From: an uncultured Collinsella sp.
Lineage (GTDB): Bacteria; Actinomycetota; Coriobacteriia; Coriobacteriales; Coriobacteriaceae
DNA: 64,000 nucleotides
Direction of reading: 5' to 3'
Assembly (NCBI GenBank): GCA_900541135.1
Contig: UQIG01000003.1
Span: 40,802-104,801, forward strand
Below the pieces are notes generated by a model. That model searched no databases. It was not told where the DNA came from and was given only the letters and a program-made list of their open reading frames with translations. A program made the position numbers and the translations under genes. Below, one piece after another: positions 58,813-64,000 of the stretch (positions are counted from its first letter, which is position 1; each line of letters opens with the position of its first letter).

Positions 58813-61295
58813 AGCGAGAAATACTCACTGTCGGAGGATAGGTTTGGTCCGAGCCACGGGTCGCCATCGAGGAAGAGCTCAGGCCAGCGCTGCGTGAACA
58901 GCGCTTGCTCGCGCTTCCAGCGGCGCAGTTTTTCCTCGTTGGCCTCTTCCCTGCCGCGCGAGGTGAACTCATAGTGATACAGCTCGGCGTAGGGCGTATA
59001 GATGGTGCGGTAGCCCGCCTCCCATACGCGCAGGCAAAAGTCTGCGTCGTTAAAGCCAACGGCGAATTCCTCGTTGTAGCCGCCGACGCGCTCAAATACG
59101 CCGCGTCGCACCATCTGGCAGGCACCCGTTACGGCGCTAAAGTTGCCCGGGCGCACGGCACGGGCAAGATAGCCCTCGCGCTTTGCCGAGAAGTCCTGGT
59201 TGGCGTGGGCAAGTGCACCACGCACGCCAACCAAAATGCCGGCATGCTGCACCAGATGATCGGCAAAGTAGAGTTTGGCGCCCACCACGCCCGCATCGGG
59301 ACGCTGCAGATATCCCATCATCTCTTCGATAAAGTTGGGACTTATGACCTCGGTATCGTTATTAAGCAGCAACAGATAATCGCCCTTAGCGTGCTCAACG
59401 CCAAAGTTAATGATCTGGGAGTAATTGAACTCGCCCGGCCAGAACACAACGCGCGCGATACCCTTGCCTTTGGATGCTGCAGCCACGCGCTCTGGCAGGG
59501 TTTCGTAATACGCAAACGTCTCCGGGTCTTCGCTGTTGTTCTCCACCAAGACGATCTCGTAGTTGGCATACGTGGCTTTCTGGGCGATCGACATCACACA
59601 GGCATCGAGCGTCTCAACGTGGTCCTTAGTGGGGATCACAATGCTCACCAGCGGCGCAGGCTCCGGCAGCGCATAGCGCATGCGGTAGACAAACGGCGTC
59701 TCGGTCTCCTCGACCGTTCCGCAAATACCCAGCGCGTTAAAGTGGCGCCGAAGCGCAAGGCGCCCGGCCTCGATGGCATACGGCTTGCTATCGGCAGACC
59801 CATCGGCGGTCGACCCCGGATGAACGCGCCAGTGATACAGCACGTGCGCAACATGCTTAAACCGTGCGCCCGCCGCAAGGCAGCGAAGCGTCAGGTCGTA
59901 GTCCTGGGCGCCCGCAACGTCTTCTGGGGACGTGCCAATGCGATCAATAAGCGCCTTCTCCACCATCAGGAAATGCGTCACGCAGTTATGGCTATAGAGC
60001 AAGTCTACATTGAGCTTGGTCTTAAAGACCGGCTGGCCCCACTCCCCCGTTTTCTGAAACATGTCCTCGTCGCAGAACAGGACCTGGGGGCGCTCGCCCT
60101 CGGCCGCCTTATTCAGCGCGGAAACATACTGGAATAACGCGTCCGGTTCCAGAATGTCGTCATGGTCCAAGAACGCGATGTAGTCTCCAGCCGCCTGCTG
60201 AATACCAGCGTTGGTGTTGAGCACAATGCCGCCGTTGCCGGGCAGCTCAATGCGACGAACGCGCTCATCGTTGGCACTTGCTGCAAGATTGGCCACCGCA
60301 TCCCATTCGGGCGAGGCGTCCATAAGCAGCAATTCCCAGTTGTCATAGCTCTGGGCTAGCACCGAGTCCAGCAGCTCGCGCAGGTAGACTCGATCGGTCT
60401 TGTAGCACGGCACCACAATGCTCACGAGCGGCCTATAGGCAAAGGCCGCCGAAGCGACACGCTGGCACGCCAAATCGCCCGGCTTTGCGCGATGCTGCTC
60501 AAACCAACGTCGATAAGCTGCGTCGTCTGCACGCGCGTCCTTCATACGGTTCCAGCTGTCGTCGACCATGCCGTTGTACAGGCGACCATCCATGGCGCAA
60601 AACCCGCTCTGGATCTGCTCTGTGGGATCGCTCACAATCGCGACAAAATCTCGTATATCCTGAGGCATCTCAACGCTCAGAAACGTTTTATTGACGCGGC
60701 ATCCGTCCTGCTGCGGCACATCGACCTGCGACTCAAACACATGCACGGTGACATCGATGGCATTCATATGCGTATCGGAGATCTGGAACTCGGGTGCGCA
60801 CTGGGGGTCTCCCGCCCAGGTAACCTCATAGCGCCACACCGCGCCGGAGTCTGCCGGCAAATAGCGAATGGCATCGATCTCGTAGCGACCGCAGCATTCG
60901 CCACGCTGCGCATCGCGGATAAGCGCGCACAGCGCAGGCTTTGCTTTGTAGTTAATCTTGGATTCCAGCTTGGCCACGCGGCTATCGAGGCGAATAGAGC
61001 CCAACCTTTGACCACCGGATGCAAAAACGACATCCATCGACGAGCCATCCAAAAACGGAAGTACCATGACGGCGAGCTCGCGCTCGTAACCGGAAACGGA
61101 AGGGCAAAGCGCCAGCACACGGCCATGATCGACCGGGAGCACCAGCGACGGCACACGAGAACCGCTCGTCGTCGCATGGACAAACGCTTGAGAACCCTCC
61201 CGCTCAATAAGCGCGGCGACATCCTGACCGGCAAAACGAAGCAGCACAAACAGACGGCCCTGGCTGCGGCAAAGTGCCAAACGTTTGATACTCAT
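58809..61295 (-). CDS. Large glycosyltransferase with two GT2 domains (paralogue of the 31.7 kb gene)
   Basis: 828 aa with the same layout as the protein at 31.7-34.1 kb: a beta-rich N-terminal part (KLESKINYKAKPALCALIRD aligns with the paralogue's WESRLNYKIKPDMCSKLRN), GT2 domain 1 at about 300 (VSIVVPCYKTDRVYLRELL; FLDHDDILEPD), GT2 domain 2 at about 560 (VSIVIPTKDHVETLDACV; LLLLNNDTEVISPNF; GFNDADFCLRV). It is G+C-rich, whereas the paralogue is A+T-rich. It begins the run of minus-strand glycosyltransferases after 61296. Confidence 0.88.
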   Translation of the reverse strand: MSIKRLALCRSQGRLFVLLRFAGQDVAALIEREGSQAFVHATTSGSRVPSLVLPVDHGRVLALCPSVSGYERELAVMVLPFLDGSSMDVVFASGGQRLGSIRLDSRVAKLESKINYKAKPALCALIRDAQRGECCGRYEIDAIRYLPADSGAVWRYEVTWAGDPQCAPEFQISDTHMNAIDVTVHVFESQVDVPQQDGCRVNKTFLSVEMPQDIRDFVAIVSDPTEQIQSGFCAMDGRLYNGMVDDSWNRMKDARADDAAYRRWFEQHRAKPGDLACQRVASAAFAYRPLVSIVVPCYKTDRVYLRELLDSVLAQSYDNWELLLMDASPEWDAVANLAASANDERVRRIELPGNGGIVLNTNAGIQQAAGDYIAFLDHDDILEPDALFQYVSALNKAAEGERPQVLFCDEDMFQKTGEWGQPVFKTKLNVDLLYSHNCVTHFLMVEKALIDRIGTSPEDVAGAQDYDLTLRCLAAGARFKHVAHVLYHWRVHPGSTADGSADSKPYAIEAGRLALRRHFNALGICGTVEETETPFVYRMRYALPEPAPLVSIVIPTKDHVETLDACVMSIAQKATYANYEIVLVENNSEDPETFAYYETLPERVAAASKGKGIARVVFWPGEFNYSQIINFGVEHAKGDYLLLLNNDTEVISPNFIEEMMGYLQRPDAGVVGAKLYFADHLVQHAGILVGVRGALAHANQDFSAKREGYLARAVRPGNFSAVTGACQMVRRGVFERVGGYNEEFAVGFNDADFCLRVWEAGYRTIYTPYAELYHYEFTSRGREEANEEKLRRWKREQALFTQRWPELFLDGDPWLGPNLSSDSEYFSL

Positions 61296-62363
61296 CTACA
61301 CTTCTCGCTTTCCCAGGGCGTTCGCTGCCATGCGTTTGCAGGCACCCAGGCGCCCAAACCTCAAGACGTCGTAATCGAACATGAGCTTTTTGCACCCACG
61401 GGCATTGGGGGCCTTGCTGGTAAGCGCCGCACGCACCATGGCAGCAACAGAAGGAGCGCATTGTGCGAGCGCAGCATCGCTGCCCACGGCAGAACCGGCA
61501 AGTGCCGTGGCAACGGCAGCAAACACCTTGCCGCAATCCGAACCCAGCAACCTGAGCGCATCGTACAGCACCAGGTCGCATAGGAAGTACGCCAGGTCAT
61601 CGGCATACTGGACATCGAGACCGTCGCGCTGCCAGTCAGCCAGCACAGCGGAGTAAATCTTCACATGCTCCAGCAGACGCGTCTCGTCGTCATAGCGCAT
61701 GGTATCCATGAGCGAACCCTTGCGCGCCACGCGGTAGTCATACAGCTTGCTCGAGATAAGCGCGGTCTTGTGCGAACGACCGTACACGGCAAAATCGAAG
61801 ACCTGGTCCTCGCCATACTTAACGGTTTCGTCGAACACGATCCCGTTGCCCAGCAAAAACTCACGCTTGCAGGCAGTGCGCCATGCAAAGGGGCGAGAAG
61901 CTTCCTTAAACAGCAGGTCGGAGCTATAGCCTTCAAACGACACATCGCGCGGGCTCAGCACATAGTTAAGCCACGGATATCCCGCCTCCAGCGGATACGG
62001 ATTCGCACCAAAGGTCAACACGTCGCAGCCCTCGCGCTCAAAGGCATCGACGATCACGCGGCATGCATCGGGCGTAAAACGGTCGTCTGAATCCAAAAAT
62101 GCAACGATAGGCGCCGTGGACGCAGCGATGCCCGCATTGCGGGCGCTCGACAGGCCGCCGTTCGGCTTATCGACCAGCGTAAAACGCGCGTCCTTTTCGC
62201 AATAAGCGGCCGCAATATCGCGCGAACCATCCGGCGAGCCGTCGTTGACCAGCACGCCTTCCCAATCGGGCATATCCTGCGCAAGCAAGGAGTCCAGGCA
62301 CCAGGCCAGACACTCCTCCACCTTGTAGATGGGAACGACAACGGAAATCTTAGGGGTAGCCAT
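61296..62363 (-). CDS. Family 2 glycosyltransferase
   Basis: 355 aa. GT2 domain in residues 1-210: ISVVVPIYKVEECLAWCLDSL, VNDGSPDGSRDI, NGGLSSARNAGI and the metal site FLDSDDRFTPDA. The C-terminal 140 residues are helical and match those of the two next genes, so these are paralogues. ATG at 62361-62363 follows AGGAG; the ORF can extend two codons to GTG. Directly downstream of the next GT2 gene. Confidence 0.9.
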   Translation of the reverse strand: MATPKISVVVPIYKVEECLAWCLDSLLAQDMPDWEGVLVNDGSPDGSRDIAAAYCEKDARFTLVDKPNGGLSSARNAGIAASTAPIVAFLDSDDRFTPDACRVIVDAFEREGCDVLTFGANPYPLEAGYPWLNYVLSPRDVSFEGYSSDLLFKEASRPFAWRTACKREFLLGNGIVFDETVKYGEDQVFDFAVYGRSHKTALISSKLYDYRVARKGSLMDTMRYDDETRLLEHVKIYSAVLADWQRDGLDVQYADDLAYFLCDLVLYDALRLLGSDCGKVFAAVATALAGSAVGSDAALAQCAPSVAAMVRAALTSKAPNARGCKKLMFDYDVLRFGRLGACKRMAANALGKREV

Positions 62364-62375
62364 AATCACGTGCTC

Positions 62376-63494
62376 CTACTGCGCCGCCGGCACGTCGTCG
62401 GGATGCGGGTTATCGCCGTAGGCGCGCTGATACGTCAGCACGCGCCAAACCAGCGGCAGGCCGCCGATCTTAAAGTAGTGTTTAAACGTATTGAGCTTGC
62501 CCGGCTTCTTAAAGTCAAAGCGCGAATCGATATAGGCGCGGGGCGACTTGACCATCAGACGCAAGTCGGTCTCGCCACGCGGATCAAACAGCGACAGGTC
62601 AAAGCGACCGGCATCCCAATCGGCCTTGAGCTCGGACGAGGCTTTCTTCCAAAACTGCTCGCGCAGTTCATCGACCAAGCGCTCATCATTCCAACGGTAC
62701 GTATCGACCTTCATGCGCATTAAAATGCCCTGGAGCTGAGCCTTGAGCTCAGGACGCTCGTCCAAAAAACGTTGCATCTCGGCATATTCGTCGCACACGC
62801 AAAACACCTTGTTGGGCGAATTAACGGAGCTCTTCTCGTTATCCTGGCGATAGCACAAAATGGGGTCCGCAATAAACGCGGCGCGCTCGGCGCAAGCCCA
62901 AACCTTAAAGTTAAAGCCTGCGTCCTGATACGAGGCACCCGGCGTGGGAAGGAACCGAATCTGATTGTCGTTGAGGAACTCGCGCCGATAGATAGCCGAC
63001 CAAATGGAAGGTTTGCGGTAGAAGATGCCCGGGCGATCGACAGGGCGATACGCGGCGCCCGTCATATGCTCGTCGATGATCCCAAACAGCTCACGGCGCT
63101 CGCTGGGCGTGGACCAATACAGATAAAAGTCGCCCTTTACCACATCGGCATGCTCAGCATCGGCCTTGGCGACCAGCTTTTGGAGCGAATCCTCAAACAT
63201 AAAGTCGTCGGACTCAAGAATGCCCACGTACTCACCGCGCGCCATCTCCAGACCGCGGTTCATCGAGTCGCCGTAGCCGCTGTTGGCTTTGTCGATCATC
63301 TTTACACGGGGGTCGCGCTCCATGTACTCGCGGATGATATCCGGCGAGCTATCGGTGGAACCGTCATTGATACAGATGATCTCGATGTCCTTGAGCGTCT
63401 GCGCCACGGCGGAATCGAGGCACTCGCGCAGATAGCGCTCGACATTGCAAATGGGGACAAGCAGCGAAACTTTAGGGGTATCAGAGTTCTGCAA
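62376..63494 (-). CDS. Family 2 glycosyltransferase
   Basis: 372 aa. GT2 motifs: VSLLVPICNVERYLRECLDSA, INDGSTDSSPDII, NSGYGDSMNRGLEMA and GILESDDFMFEDS (metal site). The C-terminal region FKKPGKLNTFKHYFKIGG is typical of capsular/teichoic GT2 proteins with a conserved tail. The start is TTG at 63492-63494, five bases after a strong AGGAGG. Confidence 0.9.
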   Translation of the reverse strand: MQNSDTPKVSLLVPICNVERYLRECLDSAVAQTLKDIEIICINDGSTDSSPDIIREYMERDPRVKMIDKANSGYGDSMNRGLEMARGEYVGILESDDFMFEDSLQKLVAKADAEHADVVKGDFYLYWSTPSERRELFGIIDEHMTGAAYRPVDRPGIFYRKPSIWSAIYRREFLNDNQIRFLPTPGASYQDAGFNFKVWACAERAAFIADPILCYRQDNEKSSVNSPNKVFCVCDEYAEMQRFLDERPELKAQLQGILMRMKVDTYRWNDERLVDELREQFWKKASSELKADWDAGRFDLSLFDPRGETDLRLMVKSPRAYIDSRFDFKKPGKLNTFKHYFKIGGLPLVWRVLTYQRAYGDNPHPDDVPAAQ

Positions 63495-63568
63495 GAGAAC
63501 CTCCTGTTGAATAGCGTGTAACAGGGTTATTTTAGCAGCCGGGTTGCGGCGGGCGGCAACGCTTGGAA

Positions 63569-64000
63569 TTATATAAAGCGCTCCAGGCAGGCTTTGAGAC
63601 CGCGAGTCGAAAGATAGAACAGCGTGGCATCTGCCATCGAAACGCCCGAGGTCGCCGCAACGAGCTTGTGGGCAACACGGCGAACGGCGCCCTTAGCAGG
63701 CATATCCGCCCACTCCGTTCCCAAAAACGTCGTGAGGTCCATGTTGACGCGAGCCGCCACGCAATGGAAGTCATCGGAATCCAAGCGCGCCAAATCAAAC
63801 ACGATAAGGTCCAGGAACCAGGTGATCAGCTCGCCGGGACACAGGTCCATAAGACCGTAGCCCGCCCAGTCCTCCAAGACCTCCTCGAGCATTCTCATAT
63901 GGGCATCGAGCTTTTTGGCGCGAGCCTCGACACTGTTGAACTCGTGCGTCGCCGATTCGCTCTCCATCACGTAGTGGTAGAACTTGTCAGGCATGACGAC
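63569..64000 (-). CDS. Glycosyltransferase C-terminal part (5' end beyond window)
   Basis: 144 codons are open to the right edge. PDKFYHYVMESESATHEFN and the helical EVLEDWAGYGLMDLCPG, ELITWFLDLIVFDLARL are the C-terminal module that follows a GT2 catalytic domain in this paralogue group. No catalytic motif is within the window; the GT2 assignment is therefore inferred from the tail and from the neighbours. Confidence 0.6.
   Translation of the reverse strand, partial: VVMPDKFYHYVMESESATHEFNSVEARAKKLDAHMRMLEEVLEDWAGYGLMDLCPGELITWFLDLIVFDLARLDSDDFHCVAARVNMDLTTFLGTEWADMPAKGAVRRVAHKLVAATSGVSMADATLFYLSTRGLKACLERFI

Overview
The window reads as a chromosomal segment of a Gram-positive, high-GC anaerobic actinobacterium of the Coriobacteriia, most like Collinsella. 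This is an inference from gene content, from the G+C-rich codon usage of the housekeeping genes, and from the many secreted proteins built of choline-binding-type (CW) repeats. No 16S rRNA gene or other decisive marker is present.

Layout. (1) About 1-11.7 kb, minus strand: a radical SAM gene cut by the left edge, a DUF697-like gene, the cell-elongation genes rodA, mrdA (PBP2), mreD, mreC and mreB, a membrane-anchored TPR protein, a cyclophilin and a zinc-ribbon membrane protein. (2) 11.8-14.7 kb: a P-type cation ATPase with a long basic tail and tRNA-Arg(CCG). (3) 14.8-23.3 kb, plus strand: an aromatic amino acid operon, DAHP synthase-tyrA-aroB-aroA-aroC-pheA-aroE/aroK fusion-aroQ, with a terminator-like hairpin in its leader and another before aroQ. 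It is followed by tRNA-Arg(TCT) on the minus strand. (4) 23.5-64 kb: a large surface-polysaccharide region. It contains a TagGH/Wzm-Wzt type ABC exporter, many glycosyltransferases, dTDP-rhamnose genes (rmlA, rmlB, an rmlC-rmlD fusion), a UDP-GlcNAc 2-epimerase, a Wzx-like flippase, a LicD phosphotransferase, and DUF2142 and DUF2304 membrane proteins.

Inside region 4 there is what looks like a complete phosphocholine decoration and recognition set. A LicB-type choline permease and a fused HTH/LicC/LicA protein would import and activate choline, and LicD would transfer phosphocholine to a glycan. Six secreted CW-repeat proteins, five of them with different or differently arranged catalytic domains (two NlpC/P60-CHAP types, a canonical NlpC/P60, an L,D-transpeptidase, and a GH25 lysozyme plus C39-like peptidase), could then dock on it. 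A 9-bp inverted repeat lies in the divergent intergenic region between the fused lic gene and one CW protein.

Base composition is strongly mosaic. Hand counts of single 60-base lines give 43/60 G+C in rmlB and in the middle of the GH25 gene, 25/60 in a two-gene insert inside the rml cluster, 21/60 in the glycosyltransferase block near 43.6 kb, and 22/60 in the C39 end of the same GH25 gene. The variable part is bracketed by two paralogous double-domain GT2 genes (31.7 kb and 58.8 kb). The least explained element is the pair at 29.1-30.5 kb (a DUF4869-type protein and a P-loop protein), which sits between rmlA and rmlB behind a terminator-like hairpin.
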